A stretch of 61,911 nucleotides of DNA from a virus, in the IMG/VR virus record IMGVR_UViG_3300043464_001367, positions 1 through 61,911 of that record; one strand, written 5' to 3'. Below are positions 24,226-31,178 of this stretch, one piece after another. The first letter of the stretch is position 1, and each line of letters begins with the position of its first letter. Made by a program: the position numbers and the translations under genes. The notes beneath the pieces were generated by a model. That model made no database searches, was not told the DNA's origin, and saw nothing but the letters and a program-made list of their open reading frames with translations.

Positions 24226-24517
24226 TGGTTTAAAGACTGGCCTTAACATCTTCTGGTTTTTCTCTGGCGCACATCAAGTAAAACCACTGGGAAAATGGAA
24301 ATATTGGCATGGCCATGGGCCAGCGATGAAAATCGAGATAAGTCTTGATGAAACAGACATCTCCCCGGAAGATGCATATAGAATTACAAACGAAATCCTT
24401 TTGGATTTCAATATCGATTTCCAAGTAAGATGGAAAGAGAGATTGGAGCTCTTTAAAAGGAATAAAAAACTACGATCAAGGATAACACCACCTTGTTTAG
24501 AATGCGAAGAGGAGTAA
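24212..24517 (+). CDS. Hypothetical protein, Trp-rich start and Cys pair at the end
   Basis: This 101-residue protein overlaps the end of the GT2 gene. It has an aromatic N-terminus (IFWFFSGAH), then a charged helical part (ISPEDAYRITNEILLDF) and ends in PCLECEEE. A shorter start at 24328 would keep only the helical part. It is not recognised. Confidence 0.5.
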   Translation: MSRDDGLKTGLNIFWFFSGAHQVKPLGKWKYWHGHGPAMKIEISLDETDISPEDAYRITNEILLDFNIDFQVRWKERLELFKRNKKLRSRITPPCLECEEE

Positions 24518-24522
24518 GAAAC

Positions 24523-24738
24523 ATGGGATTAAGTGCTGGTGCTATCTGTGCAATGAGTGATGAAGAATTTGATGAATGGTCAACGTATTATGAGAAACCG
24601 CCAATAGATGGGTGGAAGTTGGTAAAGGAAGAAATCCACAATTCTGTCGAACTGAACGCTGTTGTTAAAGTATTGGTTGAACGAGATGTGCGAATGGGTA
24701 CATTGCGCACTTCCTTAGAAGTCATTTCAAAGAAATAA
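24523..24738 (+). CDS. Small hypothetical protein
   Basis: This 71-residue protein starts at 24523, where GAGGAG lies eight bases upstream; an in-frame ATG at 24493 lies inside the previous gene and lacks a ribosome site. It is acidic in the first half (MSDEEFDEW) and helical in the second (VKVLVERDVRMGTLRTSLEV). The function is unknown. Confidence 0.55.
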   Translation: MGLSAGAICAMSDEEFDEWSTYYEKPPIDGWKLVKEEIHNSVELNAVVKVLVERDVRMGTLRTSLEVISKK

Positions 24739-24743
24739 AGACC

Positions 24744-24938
24744 ATGCCATCAATAAAAATTGAAAAGAAATCACTGGGAAGCAACTACAGAGAAAACGCT
24801 CTTGAACCTTCAAGTTGGAATCCAACAAGAAACATTTTCTACATTGATGTTTCAAACTTATCTCCCAAAGAAACCGAGATGTTCATGAATGGGGTTCAAT
24901 CCACTTTGAAAGCAATGAAAGAATTGGCAAACACATGA
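24744..24938 (+). CDS. Small protein with a portal-like FYIDV segment
   Basis: This 64-residue protein contains RNIFYIDVSNLSPKETEMFM (about residues 29-48), which resembles the segment RRVFYVDVGTVAPNDI of the portal protein in this window, and FYIDVGNLP of T4-type portals. The similarity continues weakly (V-ST-K). Outside this stretch no similarity is seen. A portal fragment captured in the sugar block is possible, and so is coincidence. It overlaps the next gene by ATGA. Confidence 0.5.
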   Translation: MPSIKIEKKSLGSNYRENALEPSSWNPTRNIFYIDVSNLSPKETEMFMNGVQSTLKAMKELANT

Positions 24939-25633
24939 AAATAAGCTTGTTAACACCAACCAGAGGCAGACCTCATGCAATGCAGCGACTCTGGGAGTCT
25001 GCATGGAACACAGCGGATAACAAAACGGATCTGGAGATCGTGTTCTACATGGATCACGACGATGTTCATTCTCTTGAGCAGTTTGAGAAGATGGACTCTC
25101 CACAACATCTTGGCATCTGTGGCCAGCGCATTGTTCTTTCAGAGATGTGGAATGAGTGTTCCAAGGTTGCAACAGGAGAGATCTTGATGCACTGCGGCGA
25201 TGACATCATCTTTAGATCCCAGGGCTGGGACACGCTTGTCAGAAAACACATTGGTTCATTTCCAGACAAGATAGCATTTGTCCACGGCATGGATGGAATT
25301 CAAAACGAAAAACTAGGAACACATGGCTTCTTGCACCGTAATTGGGTTAATACTGTTGGTTATTTTGTCCCTCCTTATTTTAGTTGCGACTATAACGATA
25401 CATGGCTGACTGAGGTTTCTTCCATGATAGGAAGAAGAATCTATGAGCCAAGAATCTACACAGAGCACATGCACTGGGCTGTTGGAAAACAACCTAGAGA
25501 TCAAACTTACTCAGACACAATGGCAAGAGGTCACAGAGACAACGTAACTGCGATGTATGAGTCAATGCGTCCAAAACGCAAAGAAGATGCCGAGAAACTC
25601 AGAGAGTTCATTAAAAGCGGTAAATGGACATGA
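24935..25633 (+). CDS. GT-A type glycosyltransferase
   Basis: This 232-residue protein opens with KISLLTPTRGRP, a typical GT2 first strand and loop. It continues with IVFYMDHDDV near residue 35 and EILMHCGDDIIF near 85-96, where GDD is the likely metal site. The C-terminus has an acidic-basic helix. It is small for the family but holds the core. It lies between a micro-gene and a 103-aa unknown, with overlaps on both sides. Confidence 0.75.
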   Translation: MKISLLTPTRGRPHAMQRLWESAWNTADNKTDLEIVFYMDHDDVHSLEQFEKMDSPQHLGICGQRIVLSEMWNECSKVATGEILMHCGDDIIFRSQGWDTLVRKHIGSFPDKIAFVHGMDGIQNEKLGTHGFLHRNWVNTVGYFVPPYFSCDYNDTWLTEVSSMIGRRIYEPRIYTEHMHWAVGKQPRDQTYSDTMARGHRDNVTAMYESMRPKRKEDAEKLREFIKSGKWT

Positions 25634-25935
25634 ACTATTATGGAAAATATTGCAGAGGCAATCCGTCGGGATATTTGATGTATTTGTCACTGTCTCAAAA
25701 CAACGACCCAACCAAATGTGGATTTTTTGTTTGCATTGACAACGATGATCACAATGTTTCAAAAGACTTCTACGAACTTCGAAAAGTAATAAAAATTCTT
25801 AATCGAAAGGGTTTGGATGTTAAGGTGTTTATCAATCCTAGATTTGCAGACCAGGCTTCCATGGAAGCCTGGGTTCAAAAACAGTTACCAGGACATGCAA
25901 TCTTTCTTAAATACCAAGAAGAAATCGAACAATGA
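25624..25935 (+). CDS. Hypothetical protein
   Basis: This protein of about 103 residues (or 101 from the second ATG at 25630, which makes an ATGA overlap) has a strand KCGFFVCIDNDDHN near residue 31, a helix with KVIKILNRKGLDVKVFI, and an AWVQKQLPGHAI segment. The alternation of strands and helices suggests a small alpha/beta fold. It sits directly upstream of the radical SAM gene with an overlap, so it may be an accessory to that enzyme. No family is recognised. Confidence 0.55.
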   Translation: MDMNYYGKYCRGNPSGYLMYLSLSQNNDPTKCGFFVCIDNDDHNVSKDFYELRKVIKILNRKGLDVKVFINPRFADQASMEAWVQKQLPGHAIFLKYQEEIEQ

Positions 25936-26996
25936 ATAAACTACCAGTATTCCAACCAACCAGCCAACTAGAACCCGCAATAAAAGAAAGTGTGAGCTAT
26001 GAGCAGCTTACTCAAGCCTATTCAACCTGGGGTGGTAAGCTGCTTCAACACACAGACGTTTTGCATGGGATTCAGGTGCAAAAAGAGTTTCGGCCCATCA
26101 CTGTGCAGCTTGCCCCAACAGAAGCTTGTGATTCAAACTGTCCATTCTGTTCTGTGTCTTGGAGATCTGTTGACAAAAAGATTCCATTCTCAGTGATTGA
26201 GAAAGGCTTGAGAGAGTTCAGGGCTCTTGGTGCTAAGTCCATTGAACTAACAGGCGGTGGCAATCCATTGATCTACAGAGATGGGACCAAGAACATCAAC
26301 GACGTGATTGAGTTGGCTCATGACCTTGGTTATGAGATAGGCGTTATCACAAACACTGAGAAGCTGTCTCGGCATATCAAACCAGAGAATGCCGACAAGC
26401 TATCTTGGATTCGAATCTCTCTGATCAAGCTGGATGAAGGAAAGAATCCTGAAGACTATGATTTTACTGGGTTTCCCATTGACAAGATGGGGTTCTCCTA
26501 CATCATCTATGAAGGAACCACTGTTCAGTCCATTGAGAAGATTGCCAAGCTTGTGGAGCTAAACCCTGAGATCAAGTTCGTTAGAATTGCATCCGATTGC
26601 TTGACCGAAGAGTCACTAACCATCAAGAATGACTGGGGTGACATTGTGAAAACACTGGATGTTCACCAGAAGTTCTTCATCAAAGAAATCAATGACAGTT
26701 TCCATGCCTATGAAGGTGGATGCTGGGTTGGGATGATCAGACCATACTGGGTTTGGAATGGTGTCTACATGTGTACTTCTCATGTGCTGAAACACAGAAA
26801 CTACCATGACACCTGGAAGTTGTGTGATGGCGACAAGATCAAAGAAACATGGGATGCCATGAATGCTCGCTTCAAAGCAGGTCAGAATCCATATGACATC
26901 AAGATCAAAGAGGAGTGCTGGCACTGTTATTACTATAACAACAACCGGCTTCTTGCTGATGTTATCAACGAACTGCCTGACAAAAACTTTGCATAA
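25932..26996 (+). CDS. Radical SAM enzyme with C-terminal cysteines
   Basis: This 354-residue enzyme has the radical SAM motif C-x3-C-x2-C (Cys66, Cys70, Cys73 in CDSNCPFC) that holds the 4Fe-4S cluster, and a GGGNP segment near 108 for SAM binding. The C-terminal part has five more cysteines (264, 281, 298, 329, 332), a SPASM- or twitch-like layout that may hold extra clusters. The reaction is not identifiable. Candidates are modification of a sugar, a nucleotide or a small peptide. Its neighbours are glycosyltransferases and micro-proteins, so a role in making an unusual sugar or modifying a micro-protein is an inference only. Confidence 0.85.
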   Translation: MNKLPVFQPTSQLEPAIKESVSYEQLTQAYSTWGGKLLQHTDVLHGIQVQKEFRPITVQLAPTEACDSNCPFCSVSWRSVDKKIPFSVIEKGLREFRALGAKSIELTGGGNPLIYRDGTKNINDVIELAHDLGYEIGVITNTEKLSRHIKPENADKLSWIRISLIKLDEGKNPEDYDFTGFPIDKMGFSYIIYEGTTVQSIEKIAKLVELNPEIKFVRIASDCLTEESLTIKNDWGDIVKTLDVHQKFFIKEINDSFHAYEGGCWVGMIRPYWVWNGVYMCTSHVLKHRNYHDTWKLCDGDKIKETWDAMNARFKAGQNPYDIKIKEECWHCYYYNNNRLLADVINELPDKNFA

Positions 26997-27020
26997 CAAT
27001 TGTTTAGGAAACAAAGAAAG

Positions 27021-27167
27021 ATGCAACGAAACCAACTTCTGTTGATGATCAGGAAATCAGGTTTAAAAGTTGATTATTCAATCAAACAAGTGATAATACA
27101 AATATCAGAAGATATTGACCGAATGATTTTGGATGATTTGATAAAACTGGGGGCTCGTCGTGAGTAA
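27021..27167 (+). CDS. Micro-protein of the K(S/A)GLK family
   Basis: This 48-residue protein has LLLMIRKSGLKVDYSIKQ then IIQISEDIDRM. Both parts match the micro-protein at 27379 (LLAKIKKSGLKVESL, then IKQISKDFDQM), so the two are paralogues. AGGAAA lies upstream of the ATG. It is probably one helix-turn-helix-sized domain. The function is unknown. Confidence 0.55.
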   Translation: MQRNQLLLMIRKSGLKVDYSIKQVIIQISEDIDRMILDDLIKLGARRE

Positions 27168-27333
27168 GCCCAGTTTGACGATCAATGCGTTTTTCACTGA
27201 GTTTCTTGAGCAGTCAAGTCCAATCTTTATTCCTTATGTGCCTTTGCAAGTAACGCCATCGTTTGTTGTTAACAACCCTTTGCATGGGAAACTAAGAAAA
27301 GCAGGATTGAAGATTCGCGTCAAGCATCTTTGA
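27160..27333 (+). CDS. Micro-protein of the K(S/A)GLK family
   Basis: This 57-residue protein starts with GTG inside the end of the previous micro-gene. It has a hydrophobic middle (FIPYVPLQVTPSFVV) and ends in LHGKLRKAGLKIRVKHL, close to the tail of the protein at 22849. The shared tail in two separated genes supports real translation despite the weak start. The function is unknown. Confidence 0.5.
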   Translation: MSKPSLTINAFFTEFLEQSSPIFIPYVPLQVTPSFVVNNPLHGKLRKAGLKIRVKHL

Positions 27334-27378
27334 ACTAGCGTCTTAGTGCCTTTTCGCAAACAAACCATGGAGGTTGTT

Positions 27379-27588
27379 ATGAGCATAAGCATGACACAGG
27401 CTCGAATCTACAGAGCGCAAATGTACAATCAAGGAAAGCTTCTGGCAAAGATCAAAAAATCGGGTTTGAAAGTTGAATCTTTGGCAGAAAGAATGATAAA
27501 ACAAATATCAAAAGATTTTGATCAGATGGCTTCGGTTAATTTGGTTGGATTTAGTAAACTGGTGCCTCTTTGTAAACAAACGAGTTAG
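27379..27588 (+). CDS. Micro-protein of the K(S/A)GLK family
   Basis: This 69-residue basic protein starts at 27379 with GGAGG five bases upstream; an in-frame GTG at 27346 is less likely. It shares LLAKIKKSGLKVES and IKQISKDFDQM with the micro-protein at 27021. The stop codon is directly followed by the methyltransferase ATG. Confidence 0.6.
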   Translation: MSISMTQARIYRAQMYNQGKLLAKIKKSGLKVESLAERMIKQISKDFDQMASVNLVGFSKLVPLCKQTS

Positions 27589-28197
27589 ATGATGTCAAAC
27601 ACAGATCCATTAACATACAATGCCGATTACTACAAAACCTCAAACTATGCTGACTACATGGAGCGTTCAGACCGCTACAAAAAGACAGCATATGAGATTT
27701 CCAACCTGCTGAAGCAGTTAAGTCTTGCAACCAACGACTCTTGTTTGCTTGATTACGGCTGTGCAATTGGCTTTCTGATGGAGGGCTTCAAGGAAGTTGG
27801 ACACAAGAACGTCATAGGCTTTGAAGTCTCAGAATGGGCTGCTGGTGAAGCTCTGAACCGTGGCAACGCAGTCACTACCAACCTTGAAAAGCTAGCAGAC
27901 AGAAACATTGATGTCATGGTTTCTTTGGATGTGTTTGAACACATGACTGACGAAGAAGTTTTTAGTGCCATCGACAACACAAACCCAAGAGCTCTTGTTG
28001 TGAGAATCCCAGTTTCAACGGATGGTGGGAAAACTTTTCACCTTGCTGTTTCAAGAGCAGACAAAACCCACATCAACTGTAAAACTTCGGATCAGTGGAT
28101 TGAGTTCTTTGCTTCTATTGGGTACAGAACCTTCTTGAGACTCAATCTGTTCACTGTCTATGACACACCAGGAGTGCTGTGTTTGTTGATACTATGA
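27589..28197 (+). CDS. Class I SAM-dependent methyltransferase
   Basis: This 202-residue methyltransferase has LLDYGCAIGFLMEGF (about residues 50-64) as the SAM-binding motif I, VIGFEVSEWA as the acidic second strand, and VSLDVFEHM near residue 107 as motif IV. It resembles the sugar or small-molecule methyltransferases found in glycan clusters. It would methylate a sugar, lipid or nucleotide. Its place between the radical SAM gene and the sugar dehydrogenase supports a role in the same pathway. Its stop overlaps the next gene by ATGA. Confidence 0.85.
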   Translation: MMSNTDPLTYNADYYKTSNYADYMERSDRYKKTAYEISNLLKQLSLATNDSCLLDYGCAIGFLMEGFKEVGHKNVIGFEVSEWAAGEALNRGNAVTTNLEKLADRNIDVMVSLDVFEHMTDEEVFSAIDNTNPRALVVRIPVSTDGGKTFHLAVSRADKTHINCKTSDQWIEFFASIGYRTFLRLNLFTVYDTPGVLCLLIL

Positions 28198-28637
28198 CAA
28201 AAGAAAATACAATGCAGTTTGAAACTGATTTAAAAGAAAGATTCTTTAAAGCGCAACCCGACGGCACTGTGCATGAGATAACAGAAAAAGAGTACAGGGG
28301 TGGTTTTAGCAGACTTTATCCTTACGCACACTTTCACGATCCCGGTGCAACTGCCAAGGATGTTCTGATAAAACTGGGAAAAGGCTTGGAAACTGGCTCT
28401 GTTTCAATCGAAGAGGCCGTTGGTTTCCTTAACGCTTCGAAGCTTGTGTTTCTTAACACACACACCAACATGCTTTCGCAGTGGTTTTACGAGGAACCAG
28501 ACTCGTATAGTCGAGCAATTTTCCACAACGCCACTTCTTGTTCTTGTTTGTGTGGACCTCTGAGTGATCCTTGCAATGAACAAGGGCCTGGTTCCAAAGT
28601 AAGCTTTTCGTTTAAGAAAGAAGAAACACTGAGATGA
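28194..28637 (+). CDS. Hypothetical protein ending at the dehydrogenase-start repeat
   Basis: This 147-residue protein starts with an ATGA overlap at 28194. It has a QPDGTVHEI segment near residue 22 and a Cys-rich part (CSCLCG and C) near 120. The last codons (KKEETLR then stop) overlap the ATG of the first copy of the dehydrogenase start. The next gene copy in the array ends in almost the same codons (EKEETSR), and it also has a PDGT segment, so the two proteins may be distant duplicates. The function is unknown. Confidence 0.6.
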   Translation: MTKENTMQFETDLKERFFKAQPDGTVHEITEKEYRGGFSRLYPYAHFHDPGATAKDVLIKLGKGLETGSVSIEEAVGFLNASKLVFLNTHTNMLSQWFYEEPDSYSRAIFHNATSCSCLCGPLSDPCNEQGPGSKVSFSFKKEETLR

Positions 28638-28705
28638 AGATTGGATTTATGGGCCTTGGGAAATTGGGTTGATTATTTATTCGCATGAAGTTCACGGCTC
28701 CTAAA
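28616..28705 (+). repeat. First copy of the dehydrogenase-start/endonuclease-start repeat
   Basis: This 90-bp unit contains the end of a gene (KKEETLR), a 12-codon frame MKIGFMGLGKLG followed by TGA (28634-28672), a 12-base spacer, and the first seven codons (MKFTAPK) of an endonuclease-like frame. It matches the unit at 28992-29081 at 76 of 90 positions without a gap. The 12-codon frame is the start of the sugar dehydrogenase gene at 29848, which begins MRIGMMGLGKLG and continues. Confidence 0.9.
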
Positions 28706-28780
28706 TATGAGAATGTCAAATGGAAACGATTCATCGCACAGATTGTTTTGAAATTCAAGAAGGTCCAGCAGTTTGTCTGA
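28685..28780 (+). pseudogene. Remnant of a GIY-YIG endonuclease start
   Basis: A frame begins MKFTAPK exactly as the intact endonuclease at 29061 does, after the same spacer, but then diverges and stops after 31 residues (YENVKWKRFIAQ then a lysine-rich end). No GIY-YIG motif remains. It overlaps the start of the gene at 28720. This looks like what is left of an earlier endonuclease copy after deletion or replacement. Confidence 0.6.
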
Positions 28781-29013
28781 TTCATCCTGATGGCACTATT
28801 CAGGTGCAACGTCTTTTGATGAAAATAACTCGTGACGAAAATGGCATTATCATAGATGTTGAGAAGAGTGGCATTGTAACTTTGCCAGAACTCTATGTGA
28901 TTGGAGAACAGATCAACGAAGATGAAACATGGACTGGTCCAGTAATCTATAAGCCACACGATTATACACCATACAAACTTGTTCAAGTAGAGAAAGAAGA
29001 AACATCAAGATGA
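28720..29013 (+). CDS. Hypothetical protein inside the endonuclease array
   Basis: This 97-residue acidic protein (CLIHPDGTIQVQ near residue 19, then LLMKITRDENGIIIDVEKSG, and a C-terminal EKEETSR) lies between the two repeat units. Its last codons overlap the second dehydrogenase start by ATGA. No ribosome site is obvious. It may be a passenger gene carried with an endonuclease cassette, or a diverged duplicate of the gene at 28194. Confidence 0.55.
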   Translation: METIHRTDCFEIQEGPAVCLIHPDGTIQVQRLLMKITRDENGIIIDVEKSGIVTLPELYVIGEQINEDETWTGPVIYKPHDYTPYKLVQVEKEETSR

Positions 29014-29081
29014 AAATTGGATTCATGGGTTTGGGTAAGTTGGGTTGATTACTTATTTGCATGAAGTTCACAGCACCTAAA
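28992..29081 (+). repeat. Second copy of the dehydrogenase-start/endonuclease-start repeat
   Basis: This 90-bp unit matches the one at 28616 at 76 of 90 positions. It contains EKEETSR, the frame MKIGFMGLGKLG with TGA (29010-29048), the spacer, and the start of the intact endonuclease. Within the 12-codon frame all differences from the first copy are synonymous, as if both had been under selection as coding sequence. Confidence 0.9.
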
Positions 29082-29846
29082 GGCAAAAAGCTCTGCGGCA
29101 TATACCAAATCACTAACTTGATTGATGGTAAATGTTACTACGGCCAATCTTATGATATACGCAGAAGGTTTCGTGACCACTACCAACATCTCATGAAAGG
29201 CAATCATGACAACCAGTATCTTCAACATGCTTTCAATAAACATGGCTCTGATGCCTTTGAGATGAGAGTAATTGAACTGCTTCCAACTAACGAACTAAAC
29301 GTTGCCGAACAACTACTGCTTGATGAACATGTTGGCAAAAAACACTGTTACAACATCATGCGTAGTGTTGACCAAACCTTTCGAGGACAAAAACACTCGC
29401 CAGAAGCCCTTGAGAAGATGAGTAAGACATGGTTTGGTAAAGGTGAAAATCATACCAATTTTGGCAAACATCTATCGGGGGATATTCGTCAAAAAATTAG
29501 CGAAGCTCATAAAGGTAAAACTCTCTCTGAAGAGACAAAGAAAAAACTTAGTGCGCTTAATTCCGGCGAGAGCCATCCGTTTTATGGCAAATACGGCCCC
29601 GCACATCCTGCGTATGGTCACAAGTGGTCAGAGGAAACTCGTGCCAAAATGACCATTCCAATGCAAAAACATCAAACCAAAGTCGTACAATACGATAGAG
29701 GTTCCGGCAATATACTGGCTGAGTTTGAAAGCTTGAAAACTGCGGAAAATGCAACAGGCGTTGCGTATCAAGCTATTTCTCGATGTTGTCAAGGGATAAG
29801 GCCATCTGCTGGAGGCTTTATCTGGAAATATAAAGGAACAAAATAA
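29061..29846 (+). CDS. GIY-YIG homing endonuclease
   Basis: This 261-residue free-standing homing endonuclease cuts a target in relatives that lack it and is copied into them during repair. It has the GIY-YIG nuclease domain (CGIYQITNLIDGKCYYGQS, residues 12-30, and an Arg/His helix DIRRRFRDHY). Several NUMOD3-type DNA-binding repeats follow (HSPEALEKMS near 113, SGDIRQKISEAHKG near 140, SEETKKKLSALNSG near 155, SEETRAKM near 193), and then a C-terminal NUMOD1-like domain (VVQYDRGSG, then FESLKTAENATG and IRPSAGGFIWKY). It lies directly before the sugar dehydrogenase gene, leaving only one base between stop and start, so it is inserted at the start of that gene. Confidence 0.93.
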   Translation: MKFTAPKGKKLCGIYQITNLIDGKCYYGQSYDIRRRFRDHYQHLMKGNHDNQYLQHAFNKHGSDAFEMRVIELLPTNELNVAEQLLLDEHVGKKHCYNIMRSVDQTFRGQKHSPEALEKMSKTWFGKGENHTNFGKHLSGDIRQKISEAHKGKTLSEETKKKLSALNSGESHPFYGKYGPAHPAYGHKWSEETRAKMTIPMQKHQTKVVQYDRGSGNILAEFESLKTAENATGVAYQAISRCCQGIRPSAGGFIWKYKGTK

Positions 29847-29847
29847 C

Positions 29848-31164
29848 ATGCGTATCGGAATGATGGGCCTCGGAAAATTGGGTTTGCCTTGTGCTCTTGC
29901 TTCTGAGGCTGCTGGACATGATGTTGTTGGGTATGATCTCAACCCTGCTGTTGCTGGTTATATCAGAGACAAGAAGATTCCATATCGTGAGGAAGGCACG
30001 CCTGAGTTGCTTGTAAACACCAAGATCAGGGTTGTGTCTGTTGACGAGGTTGTTGCTCACTCAGACTTGATCTTTGTGGCAGTTCAAACGCCGCACAACC
30101 CAAGGTTTGAAGGCACAACTCGAATCCCAGAAGAGCGAGTTGACTTTGACTACACCTACCTGATTGATGCTTGCACTCAACTCAATGCTGCAATCGAAGC
30201 ACAGGGAGTTGACAAACCTGTTGTTGTTATTTCAACCGTTCTTCCAGGCACCATGGATTCAAAGGTTCTTCCTTTGCTTGGGCCTCATTTCAAACTGTGT
30301 TACAATCCATTCTTCATTGCGATGGGAACCACGGTTTATGACTTCACACACCCAGAGTTCGTGCTGTTTGGAATGAGTGACGAGAAGACTGCTGATCTGG
30401 CTGAGTCTTTCTACAAGACCATTCACAAAGCTCCGTTCTACCGTTGCTCTATCAAGAGTGCTGAGTTGATCAAGGTTGCTTACAACACCTTCATCTCCAC
30501 GAAGCTTGCTTTCGTGAATAACCTGATGGAAGTCTGTTATCATACTGGTGCTGATGTTGACGAAGTTACCTCGGCACTTAAACTCGCAACTGAAAGACTG
30601 ATCTCTCCAAAGTACCTCAATGCTGGAATGGGAGATGGTGGTGGGTGCCACCCAAGAGACAACATCGCTCTTTCCTGGCTCTCCAGAAAACTTGGAATGA
30701 CCTATGACTTCCACGAAGCCATCATGGTTGCAAGAGAGAAGCAGACGGAGTTCCTGGCAAACTTGATTCAAAAACACATTCATGCGATTGATTACGAGAA
30801 ATCACAATCGCTAGAAGTTGGACATGCATACAAAACTCTTCCAGTCATCATTCTTGGAAAAGCTTTCAAGGAACAAACCAACCTTGAAGTTGGTTCTCCT
30901 TCGATACTGTTGAAAAACATCTTGGCTGAACGTGGAATAGAAGCTAAGATGTATGATCCTTGGATTGATCCATGTGATGACAAGACAGTAAATCCTTATG
31001 AGGATGCTGCTCCTCACTTGTTCTTCATAGGAACTCATCATGCTGTCTTTGCCGACTACAAGTTCCCCAAGGGCTCAGTTGTGGTTGATCCATGGAGAAT
31101 GATCAAAGACCAAGATGGAGTCGTTGTCATTCGGGTTGGTGAAGCTACAAAAACACCAGTTTGA
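29848..31164 (+). CDS. UDP-glucose/GDP-mannose dehydrogenase family enzyme
   Basis: This 438-residue NAD-dependent enzyme would oxidise a nucleotide sugar such as UDP-glucose to the uronic acid. It has the Rossmann start MGLGKLGLPCALASEAAG, a VAVQTPHNP segment near residue 75, a STVLPGT segment near 131, KVAYNTFIS near 209, and the catalytic Cys267 in GGGCHPRD. The C-terminal domain has LGKAFKEQTNLEVGSPS. All main motifs are present, so the enzyme is probably active. Its first 12 codons are also found twice upstream as short stopped frames. It would supply an acidic sugar to the neighbouring glycosyltransferases. Confidence 0.92.
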   Translation: MRIGMMGLGKLGLPCALASEAAGHDVVGYDLNPAVAGYIRDKKIPYREEGTPELLVNTKIRVVSVDEVVAHSDLIFVAVQTPHNPRFEGTTRIPEERVDFDYTYLIDACTQLNAAIEAQGVDKPVVVISTVLPGTMDSKVLPLLGPHFKLCYNPFFIAMGTTVYDFTHPEFVLFGMSDEKTADLAESFYKTIHKAPFYRCSIKSAELIKVAYNTFISTKLAFVNNLMEVCYHTGADVDEVTSALKLATERLISPKYLNAGMGDGGGCHPRDNIALSWLSRKLGMTYDFHEAIMVAREKQTEFLANLIQKHIHAIDYEKSQSLEVGHAYKTLPVIILGKAFKEQTNLEVGSPSILLKNILAERGIEAKMYDPWIDPCDDKTVNPYEDAAPHLFFIGTHHAVFADYKFPKGSVVVDPWRMIKDQDGVVVIRVGEATKTPV

Positions 31165-31178
31165 TTGAGAATGGGGAG

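Noticed and set aside
28670-29846. Group I intron interrupting the dehydrogenase gene
   Set aside because: The full start of the gene is present again directly before its continuation, the endonuclease stop is one base from that ATG, and only a 12-base spacer lies before the endonuclease, so there is no room for an intron core.
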